Positions 48,001 through 61,085 of a stretch of DNA of 64,000 bases are shown here, in pieces (the stretch's first letter is position 1; each line of letters starts with the position of its first letter). The notes beneath the pieces are model-generated. The model worked only from the letters and a program-made list of their open reading frames with translations, searched no databases and was not told the origin of the DNA. The position numbers and the translations under genes were made by a program. The stretch covers positions 28,771,075-28,835,074 of the forward strand of contig OW387145.1 of assembly GCA_936440205.1 (NCBI GenBank), read 5' to 3'. Source of the stretch: Lepidonotus clava (taxonomy: Eukaryota; Annelida; Polychaeta; Phyllodocida; Polynoidae).

Positions 48001-51000
48001 TTTTGACTCGATTACACTATATTCGTGTAGTCACAACAGCGCTATTTTGTGAATGCTATAGCTATACAATAATTATGCTTGCTATACATGCGTTGACTCT
48101 CACACATTAACATCAAAGTAAGCTATATACAGTCTAAGCGGCCTGTACAGTTCTATTTTATTTTGTCACATTGTAATGACTATAGTCTGTATACGTTATT
48201 ATCAATGTTGGCTGGACAGAGTCAGTTTTCAGCTTAACAGTTTCTTATTTACCACGAACGTTTATCAGCAGGTAAATACAACGATTACAACCTAGTTGGA
48301 TATTTGAGTGGCTCCTTGATACTTATCACTTCGGTTGCAATTTACCTGTCGTTCTTGACAATTAAATCTTATCTGGATAAGGCCTAGATATCTTGATAAG
48401 TTCAGTTGGTTTTCGTTATTGATATTTATCTTAAACCTGAGCCCAAGTAGATAAGCATAGATTATTGCGCATCTCCGGAGGAAATCGCGAATTGAAATGT
48501 TAAACTCTTGGATTTTCCTGTACCCGTTTACTTTTCTTCTTAAATTTCATTCAAATCTTTAAATTTATGCATTGAATAAGAAAGGGTTTGACGTTGATTC
48601 TAGAAAATCCTTACAGGCCCTCGAATTACAATGACAAGTTCGGATTTTGCACACTCGATGGGGAACCCTTATTTTCCATGAGCCCCGATGTTTAATTTAC
48701 CCGATTATCGCTTCCCCTCGAGATTTCTAATGCGCAATCCTAACAACGATAAATACCGATCCACCCTTTCACCCAGATTCGTATACATGTATTCCTTATT
48801 GATAAGTCTTACCCATTATTAGAAGAAAATTGATTAATGCATGTGTAGATCTGTGAATGCATAAATCTATACAGCATGATTGATAGGAAAATGGGCATTC
48901 AGGTGCCTCATTTGAAATCATTACTTATTTCTCTAAGCGCTGAAATTAAGATTTTGTTTCATTTTCTTTCTGTTTTGCATTTGGCAGTTCATTAAATGGC
49001 AACAATTCGTTAGCAAAGTGATACATCAGGGACCAAGGCCCATATTTTCCTAAGTGGTTCAAGTCAACCAATCACTAATCATATTGTATCCATTATTAGT
49101 TATCTAATCTCTTTCAAAAAGTATTTACATCGATCTCTCTTTATGTTTAATATCTTAATCAAAATATCTACCAGGATGTTATTCGGTCCTACATTTACCT
49201 CTAGATATGACAGTGACCCTCCTGACGGCTGGTAGGCCTATACCCTTTGCGCCCCCCCCCCTCCTTTGGATTGTATACTTTCCCACGAACTGTGTCATCT
49301 TCTAATCTTTAATTTTTTTTTTCAGCAAAATTAAATAATTGTAGCATAATGTGACATGAAGTGTAACCCTCTATGTTGTAATTACTATAATATGGTAGAA
49401 AAGAATAAATCATTTGATAACGAATAAGTAAATAAAGTTGAAACGCAGCCAGAGCTCATTGGTGTTTTAGGCGAATAGCAACGTAACAACAAACAACACG
49501 TATGTGTGCTTTAGTGAGCGTTCGTGTGTACCCAGTGGGTGTGTACTGACCTTCTCTACCTTAGCAAAAATGCATTCTAAGTAAATTCTTGGTCTTACTA
49601 ATAATACCTTATTCAGAGATCTGCAACACCGAATATTAGAATCTCTGTGGGATCAACGGGTTTTACTGATTCCGAAAATAATTTGATTGGTCAAATTTAT
49701 TTTTAATCAATAATATATCAATATTGATTGGAGGACAAATATCATAATTGGTGTCGCCTACTGGACAATGCTAACTAGTTTATTCCATTTGTGTTTGATA
49801 ATCACACGATAAACCTAATAACTCTAAAGACGTCTATCTCCTATATCATAAGTTCCAAAGTCCAGTAATACCTAGGTGAATGCATTTTAAAGAAGGAAAT
49901 ATACAGTGCAGCGATACAAGGGGGGAAATACCATGTAGCCTCGCCATTCCTAAATTGAGGAATGAGCAAGCCCAAAAGTTCTTGATTGTACTACTTTGTG
50001 ATAACTAATTCTAATGCTAGAATGTTAAAAACCTATGATAGAATTGTATCACCATCAAAGATCAAACGCAATCATTTTAACTCTTAAAATAATATTGAGA
50101 GAAAAGTATCTAATCGATATTGTAATTCACCTCCTTTAAATCTGAGTTAATAAAGTTTTAAAATACACATAATTTCATTAATATGCTGCAGTTCTTTTCA
50201 TGTAATATTTTTGTCTTTCTGAGAAGATCTACAGAACGCATGGTATTTCCCCCCTTGATGAGTGTGTAATACAGGTGCTGGAGAAAATAGAATGTGGTGG
50301 GTGACGCTAAAGTACCTGTTCACTGACACGAAGCGCGGAGGTACGAAATGAACCCCACTGTCACGGAAACAGACCACCAATTAGTCAACACACACGTAGA
50401 GAAGAATGTCAATTAGTAGAACAGAAAAGGTTAACTTGTTAGTGAAGTCAGGACTTTGGGGTCCACATTCTCATATTATATCATAATTTTGATTTTAACA
50501 TAATTGTTTTTTTTTCACGCCAACGATACAAGTTGCACTATATTCATTCTTTTTTTTTTTATCAAGATGTATTGTTCTGTCCATTGATAAAAAAAAACTA
50601 CTGAAACTGTTTGTAAGATGGGGTCAGGGTTTGTGGCAAATTTCTTAAGAGGGTAAAACTGCAAATATAAGAGAAGGAAAGGGTTTTTGGAACCGAAATG
50701 AACTAAAGTAAAGTTAAGTTGACAAATCTTCTTTCAGTTTTTTTTTTATGGTAGATACAATTTCGATAGAAATTCAAAAAGGTAGAAGATGGGGATCGCT
50801 CTAAAAAAAATGTATGGGGAATACTAGTACTTGAAACCGGACTTGCGCTTGGGTGGTAGAGAGGGTTATTAAAGTAAGAACTGGGTATGTATTTTCTAAC
50901 TGTTTTCCATTATTCTTGTCTTAACCTCTATACACAGAATTCGTATGCGAAAAGTAATTTTACAATCTCTTTTGATTCGGTGTAAATAACGCTACAAACC

Positions 51001-51365
51001 GATAATCGGTGTGAAAACTATTGCACTAATTTTTGTCTTTACTGAATTCGACATGAGGAATTTCTGAGACCCTTTTGTTTGTGTCTTTAACTAACTCTGC
51101 TTAAGATATGTCTTCAGGATGATGAAAATACAAAATATTAAACAACCTGATTTTGCGTGAAAGTATTGCTAGACCGATATCAAGAGGAAAATAGTGAGAA
51201 CTTATACTTAATACTCGTGTATACATACAAATTATTCCTGAAAAGTGTGTGTACAAATACATTGTTATTTCTTAGCTTGTGTATACATGTTGTCTACCGA
51301 TAGATCATTAAATGAAGACTTAACCATATGTTTTCTATTTTTAGATTAAAAACTGAGTAACTCAC

Positions 51366-53291
51366 CTCGAGGTTGAGCTTATCGCTGATTCGTAAGCTCC
51401 AGTGTTTGTACTCGGCCCCAAGGCCGGCCATCTTGTGTAAGAAATCCTTCATCTCTCTCTTCATTAAGGGTGTGGACTCCAGGTCGAGAGGGCATACGTC
51501 ACACCACATTTCTATGGCAGTCATGACGCCTGCGTGGTGAGGTGGGATGTCCACGCTTGGCGTTGCTGAGAAAACGTTGAGACTGCGGCACGTAAACTCC
51601 GACTGAAAGCTGGAGGTCGATGGAGAAATGGACATGCCGCTGGCATTCAGAAATATAGATGAGGCGGTGTTGGCCCCCACAGTGAGGTGGTTGGAGTCAA
51701 AGGTGGGCGACCTGAGCTGCTCGTTGTATTGGTTGTGCTGTTGGGTGAGACTCAGCTCTGATAGGTGTTGCTCCAATAGAGACCCTTGGGGTGTAGAAGA
51801 GGACCCCTTGGGTGGCAGCAGCGGGGAGAGCGGCTCGTCGATGTTGGACGCCGGACTCTCCATTGGTGTGGCTGCTGCAAACTTAACTACAATATCACCG
51901 GGATGGAAGTCGCCATCGTCATCGATATTATTGACGCAGTCGGCGGAGATGGGCAACGCTAGGTTGGTGCGACTGCTGCCATCACAACGCTGGTGGTGGT
52001 AGGGGTCAACGTTCTGCTGCTGAGAGTGGTGGTGGCCGGGCAGGGTTAGCACCATGGGGTTGATGTGATGATGGCCTCGTACTTCTTCGCTGGCCTCGGT
52101 GACCGAGATCTGGCACACCGACGGGCTCTTGTCTAGAGCCGAGGGCACAAGTAAGGTTCCGAGATGCTCCGGGACAGAGTTTGAGCGGGACAGGAGAGGG
52201 GAGGTACACTGATCCATGCGGTGTGTATCCACCTCGAACGTCGGCAGGTTAATCAATTCGCGCTGGAAGTCGCGAATGTCCTTTTCCTCACAGTTCAAAC
52301 TCGCCGCAGAGCTTTTCGGACTGAGGCTCTCGTCCTCCAGGGACTGGCCCAGGGCCGCCAGGTAATCGTGCGACTTTGAGATCTGTTTGGATTTGGCCTT
52401 CACACTGGGAAAGCGGAAGATGTTCTTTTTCACGGACATGGTCCGAGAGTTGCCGGAGCCCGAGACGTCGTGGTCGGACGCCTGGGCCGGCGGGGAGATA
52501 TTCAAATCGAGTGGCGTCACCAAGCTCTCACCTATGGCTTTGATGGCCAGACTCATCGTCCTGTTGCCCCGTTTCCGTATAGACCCCATCCTCATCAGGT
52601 GCTTGTCCATGGACCCCGCTCTCTTGGTCCGCCGCCGCATCTGGCGTATCATCTCCTCCATGTCCTCCGTGTCGGCCGGAGGCGTGGTGGGCGTCGGGGT
52701 GGTGATCTGCACGTGCAGGTTGCCCTTCCTCTTCCCCGACCGGCCACAGGTCAGCAGGTTCCCAGTCCGGTCATGCTCCTCCAGATCACCCTTCTTATCC
52801 AGATCCGCTTCGGAGGAGAGCGACCGCGGCGGGCACGTATCCGACTCGACGATGAGCGGCGGCGACAGATTCTGCGCCGAATAGCGCGACTTGCGGCGCA
52901 ACATATTCCCAAACATGCGATGACATAGCACCCTCAGGATAATAATCGGGTGGATCACTAAGGGCACGGCCTGGAAGAAGAACTCGGGGAAGGGCCTTAA
53001 GGAGAGGTCCTCTGGGAGGTTGGCCTTTTCGTAGTCTGAGGTCGCATTTAACCCCACCTGGCGCAGCTTATAGGCCCGCTGCTGAGCCCGCAGCTCGCTG
53101 AGGTTAAACAGCGCCGACTCGTTGAGCGAGGCGGACCGGCTCCGCTCGGGGCTGGCCGTGTTGGAGTAGTGGTTGGTCACCTTGCTATCACAGATAAGAG
53201 CCGGGGGTAGTGGGCCGTGACTACACGTCATGAGAAGGCCCGGCCCCGTGCTGTACCCTGTCACGTCCGCCGCCGTCTGCCGCTCCGATAA
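51366..53291 (-). CDS. PLCE1: Long exon: REM (RasGEF_N) domain split by a disordered insert
   Basis: Exon of 1926 bp (642 codons, phase 0 at both ends), acceptor TTGTTGTCCTCAG before 53291, donor GAG/GTGAGT after 51366. Residues about 100-130 (PFPEFFFQAVPLVIHPIIIL, RVLCHRMFGNMLRRKSRYS) fit REM helices (compare the usual TFLLTYR-F-EELLELLIER). The last 60 (VMTAIEMWCDVCPLDLES, MKREMKDFLHKMAGLG) fit the later REM helices (RVLNVLRxWVE...F). Between them lie about 480 residues rich in Ser, Pro, Arg and His. They include Arg-x-x-Ser words (RMGSIRKRGNRTMSLA) and a His/Gln run. REM domains stabilise CDC25 domains; none is annotated in vertebrate PLC epsilon. Assignment to PLCE1 rests on strand, phase and the presence of only one CDC25 domain downstream. 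Confidence 0.8.
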
Positions 53292-53742
53292 CTGAGGACA
53301 ACAAGAATGAAACTTTCATTAATTAAAGCAGTATAATCATTTGCTTTTTTCCCATAAAGCTCTCGTCTTTTAGGCACTAGTACAATTAAATCGCATGTAC
53401 ACATGATGAAAATTTCCGACTAAATTTTGAAAATCATAAGGCTTAAAGTAGCCTTTACTGAAAATTCTAACACCAATTGGCAAAGAATAATTGTATCAAA
53501 AGTATGGTCAGATTCTTATTTTGGCACACATACGGTTTCTGCTTACACGATACGGTTACTGCAACCAGAACATATATCTCACAAGTATATTTCAATCTCG
53601 GACTGAAACTGCATGGCTGAATAATAATTATACCGAGAAAATGACCTTTGCTTAATAACAATACCAATGCAAAACATTAAACAACATGCACCCCCCCACC
53701 CTTCCCTTTGGTACGTAACCACCGACTTGCCCTTGACCTGAC
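53292..53742. other. Intron, no feature seen
   Basis: 450-bp AT-rich intron between the two REM exons, with a short poly-C run near 53691. Confidence 0.7.
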
Positions 53743-53897
53743 CTTGATGAGCTCGGCGATGAGGCCCTCCAGTGAGCCGGCCTTGACCCGGCCGTCGGGG
53801 CCCCGGATGATGAGCCTGCCCAGCGCCATCTGGTCGATGAAGGTGTCCTCCGGGTGGTGCACTTGGAGCAAAGGGTTCATGCTCGTCTCCTCAAAGG
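53743..53897 (-). CDS. PLCE1: Exon: start of the REM domain
   Basis: Exon of 155 bp, acceptor ATTGTGTCCAG before 53897, donor AAG/GTCAGG after 53743. It starts with two bases completing a proline codon (FDSK-P-FEETSMNPLL). HHPEDTFIDQMALGRLIIRG is followed by PDGRVKAGSLEGLIAELIK. The V-K-A-G-S/T-L-E-x-L-I-x-x-L signature is the standard opening of RasGEF_N/REM domains. It is joined in phase 0 to LSERQTAADV of the exon at 51366-53291. Confidence 0.82.
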
Positions 53898-56800
53898 CTG
53901 GACACAATGTACAGAGGGGTCAGTATGCAGCACAGGGCTCCAGGGTCAGATCATCTGCCCGGAGGGGCAGTAGAAACAAGTGATAGAATGGTATGATTGT
54001 GATCGGTATGGTGTGGGAAATCATTCAAATGGTTCTGTATACTTTGATTAATCCAGCGGGATAGATATTGTGGATTTTAAAGCAAAACATCATCTGAAGA
54101 CCACCTACTTATTATACATATGCAACAAAACAAACTTTTAATAATTACCTGGGTTATTTTTACTTATGTTCCTTCGTTTTACCTTTAAATCGAGGAATAT
54201 AGGCTTGGGGTACAATAATTTTATACTGTTAGAAAGTTCAACCTAAACTTGAACCAGGGACCAATATTTTTGAGACAACTTGTATTGTTTATGGAAGACA
54301 TCTGAATGTCAAATCAATTAGGAAAAAACGAAACTAAATGCTTAATATTCTTAATCACATAATAGTTTTTTTTATAGGATAAGAGTGGAGATGTTTCTAG
54401 AACAAACATCATCCTATATAATAGCACATGGAATAAGACAGACAGTTTATATTTGGAAGTCTACAGTCTTAAACATACAGTGTTACCGCATTTTGATAAA
54501 AAGGAGAGATCATAGATCTTTAATATGAGCACGACTTATCTAACATAGAACATAAAGTGAAAGGAATTAGTAGCATTAATTTCAATTGAATCGAAAACAA
54601 GTCTTGTTTCTTCAGATGTCTAATTTAGAGGTGATCAAAATGCTTTGTGGATTACATAACGTAGAATTCGGTAATAGGCCGTAATAGGCTATAACAATTT
54701 GGCACACTATGTTGACGCTTGCCTTTCCAATATTTAGCGATCGCTAAAGGGCCAAACAATTTTTTTTTTTTTTGAGTCTTAGCACAAAGAGCATCACTAA
54801 TGATGTGTCGTAGAGCTCCCAGTAATAATTACAAGCTGCATCTTTTTTTTGGTATCCTTATTTGAAGAATTTGATTGTTTTTCTCTGTGACACTCTCTAG
54901 AAAGAAAGAGTGACTATATACAATTAAAGATATGATTATAAGTGTTTTGTAAACTGGCAACTGTTCTTTATTTCTAGCAAGGCAGTTCAATATATACTTT
55001 TATACAGATTGATGTAGATCAACTGATTAGACTATGACATTGTATTAAAACGTAAAAAGAAGAAAAAAAATGTAGTTTCTAAAACCAAGTTTGTATGCAA
55101 AACCAGAAAACTATTATAGTTTCCAGCCATCATCATGTTACCATTTCATTGAACCTCCATAAAATGTAAAGTTCCTCTTATTGTGTGATTATACACAGGC
55201 TTAAGTACTGGCAATCTAAATCATGTCACAATGAATTCATACCAATTTAATCCATTAATCTAATTCTACTGTTCATTCTAATGTTATATAATCAGGAAGT
55301 GCTTAAAGACAACACCTATATTTGGTGCAGGCTAAAAGATAATCAAGTAGAACGGAATTATTGAATTTAGGTGCTAGTTAAAGCCATAAGGGCTGTGGTC
55401 TTATAGACTGTTATATTATGTGCTACCAATGTCATTTGAAGAAAAACCTTTGAAACATCAAATTGTACGGCCATTTTCAGTTTGTTCTTTTCTATATAAG
55501 GGAACAAATTGGTTGTCCACTAAGAATCTGAAGAGTATTATGGCGTTACAATGTGATAACCTCCGATGGATTTTCTAGTCATTGCTCCCCTACAGTCTAA
55601 TCCAGTTCTATTTGTTAGTTGAAACACTTGTTAATGAAATGCAAACACTTCACTCCCATAAGAGGATTCAATGCAGGGTGTACTACAGTAAATATAGCTA
55701 AGAGACAGGACAAACACGGATGTGTAGATGTCTACAAGCCAATAATACTTCCTGTGCAAACTTTCCCTAGAGATTCAAGTGCAGTGCATTCCGGATATGG
55801 TCGTGAAAGCAAGGGGCATATGTACACCTTCTTGCTCCTATCCATACGACAAGTACTATTTATGCTTTGGAGTCAGAGTATCCCCTCTAGGGACTGAAAT
55901 GTCTGCACATCCAATGCCTGAAAACACGATGTCTTTTACACATGCCATCGAGCTTTTTTAGGGCTCTTTACTGGAACGCTTATCATAAATCATTTAATTC
56001 TGCTCTAAGACAACTTAATAGTCATGTAAAAAAGTAATAAAAATTGGAGAGTTTTACCCCGCGAGTTAAAGGTAAATCCATACACTAACTAAAAAGTGTG
56101 ATTGCCGTGTCGAACAAAATTAACAAAATCCATAACATAATTATTTGTGATTACTTTGGACCCCAAATATGTAGAGAAAGGACCTTATGGGACTTCTTGT
56201 AAATAGGCCTACTTGAAGTTGACCTTATGGGTTGCAATGCTATCTATAATTCTACAATAGATAAAATGAATTAAAATTGCGTTTAAATCCCATTATATAA
56301 AGAATATAGGCTCCAAGTAGCCTTTAATTGTTATTTGGCTCTTCCTCGAAGTTGGCCATCTAGGTTATTGTTAAATGTAAATGTTAACTAGGAATAGCGG
56401 TGAAGCAGACACAGAGTGACTACGACCGTCCCGACTGTCACTGGGGATGTCCAGGAACAATATTTAGTAGATATATACAGAGAAAACATAGACCATGTAG
56501 CAAAGAAACAAACCAATGTGCTGTGCAACTTTTACGTGAAAGGAAAGGTGGGCATTTCAGACAGAGACAGCGTGTTCGTGGTAGATAATGTGTGGGACAA
56601 CTGATGACAGAGCCAGGTACTTACAAGATATACTGTCAAATGAATCCACCCTCCCGACGCCCCCTAGCGACAGAATGTAGAACCAGGCTCAAAGTCAAGG
56701 TCGAATGAAGGTCAGGTAAAGGTCAGATCAGAGAGCACAGTACTTGTTCAAGTGGAGAATTTGTCTTTTTCTTGATATTCCCTCACATCTGTCTCTCGAT

Positions 56801-57385
56801 ATTCTTTGAATTGCCCTTTCATTTTTTTGTTTTAATAACAATTTCAACTTTTGGAAAATGGCAACAAAACACTAATTCTTAACAAAGGTAACACCATTAT
56901 TGATAATGCGCTAATATATTTAAAGTTCAATGACTTTAAATACTGTCCATCATTTTAATTCCATTTAGGCCTACAAGGTTCCCCAATTCCAAACAGGGAA
57001 GAAAATACAAAATTAACATAATTATAAGTTATCAGAAAAATTGAACACAGCTTTCATAGAAATTTATTGTATAATGCAACAAAGTATATACACAATTTAA
57101 CAAAACTATGGAACCGTTCTAGTGTGTCATGGGATCGGAGAACAGAATTGAGAAATTAAGCGAACTTAAGAACCTTCACCGAAGCAGTTACGATATCCCC
57201 TTTGTCAACTTACAACACATGAAGAAAATTGAAAAAAAAATCAAACCCAAAGATAAAATACCTCCCCCATCATCTCTCCAACCTGACACCAACTCCAAGA
57301 AAAATACTTTTATATCTAGAGCACACCTGCTAAAAAAAAAAGAAAAAAAGTCCACCCCACCCTCCCAGGGAAATATCCTACTTAC
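53898..57385. other. 3.5-kb intron, no strong feature
   Basis: AT-rich. Poly-T and poly-A runs near 54760, 54846 and 55060; no inverted repeats with target duplications or coding exons noticed. Open frames at 55619-55897 and 56400-56604 are not coding-like. Confidence 0.55.
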
Positions 57386-57632
57386 GTTTGGAGTCGAACA
57401 GGTCGACCCGTCCGCCGAGCCGGTGGAAGAGGCCCATGTAGACGAGGATGCGCGCGGCGTGGTACTTGACGTAGCGCGCGTACTTGGTGCTGTGGTTGGT
57501 GTAGTACCACTCGTCGGAGGGCAGCAGCAGCTGCATCAGGGTGTCCGGCAGGTCGGCCTCCGTCAGCGCAGGGTGGTGCACCGGGTTCATGGCGATACAC
57601 GCCAGCGCTTGCAGCAGCAGGCACAAAAGGTG
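57386..57632 (-). CDS. PLCE1: Exon: helical, possibly armadillo-like segment
   Basis: Exon of 247 bp, acceptor CTTCCCCCTACAG before 57632, phase 0 start, donor AAAC/GTAAGT after 57386. HLLCLLLQALACIAMNPVHH, then DLPDTLMQLLLPSDEWYY and YVKYHAARILVYMGLFHRLG form amphipathic helices of the sort seen in armadillo/HEAT solenoids. I cannot name the family. It is an internal exon, so the gene must continue 5' beyond it, but no further exon is found up to 64000. Its link to PLCE1 is by splice phase through the next two exons. Confidence 0.78.
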
Positions 57633-57802
57633 CTGTAGGGGGAAGAAAACAGAGAGGGGATAGTTATTTAGGAGAGATTGTGAGAGATATAGTGTGATGC
57701 AAGCAGATTCACGGCAGCATTCATGTCATACCTTCTTATGAATATTTGTTTTATTCTTATTTTTTAATATTTATTTTTAATTGTTTTTGTAATTTGTTAT
57801 TG

Positions 57803-57860
57803 TGTCGTCGTCGTCGTCGTCATCGTAGTTGCTGTTGTTGTTGCTGCTGCTGTTGTTGAT
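57803..57860. repeat. Trinucleotide microsatellite (GTC/GTT/GCT)n
   Basis: TGTCGTCGTCGTCGTCGTC followed by GTTGCTGTTGTTGTTGCTGC-type triplets, intronic, about 170 bp upstream of the 57386-57632 exon acceptor on the minus strand. Confidence 0.9.
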
Positions 57861-59639
57861 GGGGGTAAATTTTTGGATGAAAAGCTGAGCACAGTAGTTG
57901 CAGAAACGTTGTCTCTGCCAAATTCAGCATTGGCGAGGTTCAGCAACTGCAACGCATCACCTAACGTAAACGTAACGCATCTCTTATCTTAGCTATCATA
58001 GCATAATTTTAAAATGTTTCACCATGAATTTATTATTACTGGCTAGTAATCATAAGGTATCAATTCATATTTCAAAAAACCCTTTAAATGTACTCCTACT
58101 GAAAACCTCAAAGTTTAGAGATACGTTAACGTATTGAGACGCGTTGGTGTTGCTTAACCTCCCTAGCAATTCCCGAGATAAACCTAGTAACCTCCCCCCA
58201 CTCCTTCTCCTTTGGTTGGATCTTAACTACAAGAAGAGGGGAAATTGACGTGCATGGGCGCATGAGATTTTAGTACTTAGCCTATATTATGTTGTCTCCG
58301 CCTTCCAAAATGGTGAATCCGCTTCTGAGAACGTTGTTATAATCGAAGCTTTTAAGCTAAACGTCTTGTGCTACGTTACATCTTATAGCAATATTCCAGT
58401 ACTTTATAAAAGCACCATTGTGTTTAATTCAGCAAGGTCTGTCGATACTTTATAGAGCTGCCGAGATATTGGTCACGTTTTATTTGGACCACAAAGTGGG
58501 CAGAAATGAATATAAAAAAAGAGCTAAGTGATTTTATTATAGAATTATTAAGATGACATATGACTATCATTATTGTCGTCATTGTCATCAATCCAGAGGT
58601 TCTCAAATGCTCATAAAAACAAACACGCTCAGACACTTAGAAGATGTAAATCTTATATACCTTTGATACTTAAGTAGTAGTATACAGGAGAAAACCTTTA
58701 ATACAGGCACAAACTTGGTCCTTATGTCATCATTATGCAGTGATAGATGCCCAAGGGAAGGGGCAGCTATTTATAAACGTGGGAGGTTGACTCCGTCCCC
58801 CTCAACACTGCCCTGGGAAGAAAAAAAAACACCAACCCAGATGGCGACCTGTTCCCATCAGGATCCCACGGAATCAGTGCCGGGAATCACATGCAATATA
58901 GAAGCCCTGACATTATCACGGTTCGACTCGTTTCCGTTGGCTGCTACCGTAATATCCCCAAAGTGTCGGCTGCGACCGTAATGTTCCCAAAGTGGGAATT
59001 ATTGGGAAACATCCAATCCCTCTGTCGGCACACCAGGCAGGCTGTGTCAGGCACGGGGCAACCCTTTCAAGGACCTTTCAGGCCCTAAAATTGAAAGATT
59101 GGATGAAATCCATTGTCAATTTGTACCTTGAAACCCTCGGCGGTGTAAAACAACAAAGGCTGGGATCTATTTATAACTGCTTTTATAACAGTTGGAAAAC
59201 CTCTTATCCCTGATCTAGGCTGCACTGGGGCTTAACATGGTGGGAACCATTTTCATATATGCCAATAAAAATAGAAAATAAACTTTTGCAGGCTTTCAAT
59301 TTGTTTGTCGCTCTTTAGGTCTATCGTTAAACATATTCTCTTTGTCGACCTTGACATCCGAATGTGCATGTCACATTTCCTTCTAATAGTCGTACCTATC
59401 CCTATCATCCCTGTTGAACTTGAACTTTTAAGAATTTAAAAGACCTAGTTTATTCAGATACAAACTGGCAAAAAGACCTTCAGTGACAATAATGTGGCAT
59501 TCATTGCCTTTTGACATTATTTTGGTATTGCCTTATGGGCTCTTAACCGACTTCTTGAAATCGTCATTGACTTCATGAGTATCAGTGTATCCTTTGCCTA
59601 ACCTGTGTAAACAGCCATGGGACGACCTTGGCCTCAGGA

Positions 59640-59830
59640 GTTTAGGACCCCACTAGTGTGTTTTGACAGAGACGAATGGCGCCCCCATCCGACGGCTAAG
59701 TGAAGGTAATCCGATTGGCTGGGCGCCGACCACGTGACCCTGCAGACAGCGCCCTCTTCGGGTGCAGTCCCTCACCAAACACCTGAATAATCCATGGTCA
59801 CGTGACATCAACATGGCCACCACCCGGATG
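59640..59830. promoter_or_regulatory. Island with two CACGTG sites and a CCAAT-type word
   Basis: CACGTGACC at 59731 and GTCACGTGAC at 59797-59806, the latter identical to the palindromic CLEAR/TFEB-type consensus, with CCGATTGGCTGGGCG (reverse CCAAT) 20 bp upstream and several CpGs. It could be a promoter or enhancer; no transcript can be assigned. Confidence 0.4.
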
Positions 59831-60744
59831 TGATTGAAGAACCCCCTTCAAAGTTTGTTGCATGATGGGAGATAGCCGTCGGTTTGCTGCACCCTGTTTT
59901 GACTGGTTTTAGACCAGATGTGGAGGTAGGGGCTAGTATGGTGAATAATTGGCCTCAGGGGCGGATTCGGCGGAAACAATTTAGTAGTCTGCAATATTGA
60001 CTGTGTGTATATATACCAGTGTGTTTAGGTTTTTGTTCGGTAATAGCAGCACAGATGGATGCATATTTACCTCTAGGCTCTTTTGATCTATTGACTTGGT
60101 TGACAGTATTAGGATGCGGACCTAATTATTGGATTAGCCAGGGCTTATCAAGGAAAGACCAAGGATGGCCAAGAATGAGTGGGCGGGTTTTAAAAATAGC
60201 TACCTCTCCAGGGAAGGAGGCAGCTCTGAGTTCATGGCTTATGAAAACTACAGTCCAGTTTGGTGGAAAAAATAAAGTATAGCGACGGGAACGTGTGTTT
60301 AATCCATAAAATTCATCGTTGATGCAAACTATCGTAATTCCCGTCATAAAAGTATTTGTAGTGATTCTGAGAATGCTTGGGTAAAAATATCGACTTAGTG
60401 GTATTTCAACGGTTACTTAGTCGTGGAACTGTCTTTGTTCTCGACATATATGAAAACATGCACGCAATGTTGCTCCTTGCAGAGAGGTCGACCACCGCAT
60501 TTCTGTCATGGCAACGGCCGATTTACATGTCGTGAGCACATAATTTCCAGCAATACAACCTCAGCAGAAATATAGGGGGCAAGAAGCTCAGCCCCATGCT
60601 TGTACTATATACGGTTTTATGGCCAGTTTAGTCATATTACTTCTGACGCTGCACGCAAGTGCAACTTCACAGTAAAACATTGCAGTAATGATTTCTATAA
60701 CAGTAGTTTTATTTTTCAAATAAAAACACACAGACACAGTCTTC

Positions 60745-60835
60745 ATATATATATATCTTTATATATATATATATATCTTTATATTTATCTTTATATTTAT
60801 CTTTATATATATATATATGTATATATATATGGATT
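60745..60835. repeat. (TA)n and TATCTTTA microsatellite
   Basis: TATATATA runs interleaved with TATCTTTATATT units; low complexity, intronic. Confidence 0.92.
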
Positions 60836-61000
60836 CCATACTTTCAGTTGTCCTATACTTCATTGCTGGCAAGATGGTTCCAATTGGCATATACCGTGTG
60901 CTGGGATACAGAAGTGTCCTGACTGACCCTCTATCATATGTCCTGTCTGGCCCTCCATCATACAGGATTCCTTTACAGCTATTGATACAGGCAGTGCCTC

Positions 61001-61085
61001 TGCCAAGCCACGTGACGACTACTGACGTCATAACACGGCTAAAAAGAGGCGGCGTCCTGTGAACACGACACGGGAGACGCGCTCT
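61001..61085. promoter_or_regulatory. Island with CACGTG and a consensus CRE
   Basis: CCACGTGACG at 61008-61017 and the perfect cAMP-response palindrome TGACGTCA at 61023-61030, 9 bp apart, followed by CpG-rich GAGGCGGCGTCC. A close E-box/CRE pair in a GC-rich patch is promoter-like. No exon follows in either direction that I can support. Confidence 0.42.

Larger units (their letters stand above)
29559..51365. other. 22-kb intron or intergenic stretch
   Basis: No conserved exon recognised between the REM exon and 29537. Contents worth naming: GC-rich islands (30870-31030, 34380-34650, 41200-41360), a forkhead cluster (39781-39817), a small coding-like frame (37391-37573), foldback elements and a SINE head (44448-45075), a poly-T run at 36038-36070, G/C homopolymers near 36641, 39218 and 43988, and a CACGTGACC word at 47240. 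Most of the rest is AT-rich and featureless. Confidence 0.55.

Noticed and set aside
52387-52928. Plus-strand open frames of 152 and 165 codons
   Set aside because: Antisense shadows of the long REM exon.
51366-53291. UNC79/UNC80- or RalGAP-type protein
   Set aside because: First impression from the helical and Ser-rich text, but the sequence does not follow those families as I recall them, whereas the flanking blocks fit a REM domain.
57129-57638. Plus-strand open frame of 169 codons
   Set aside because: Its second half is antisense to the exon at 57386-57632, and its first half is Lys-rich AT sequence with no borders.
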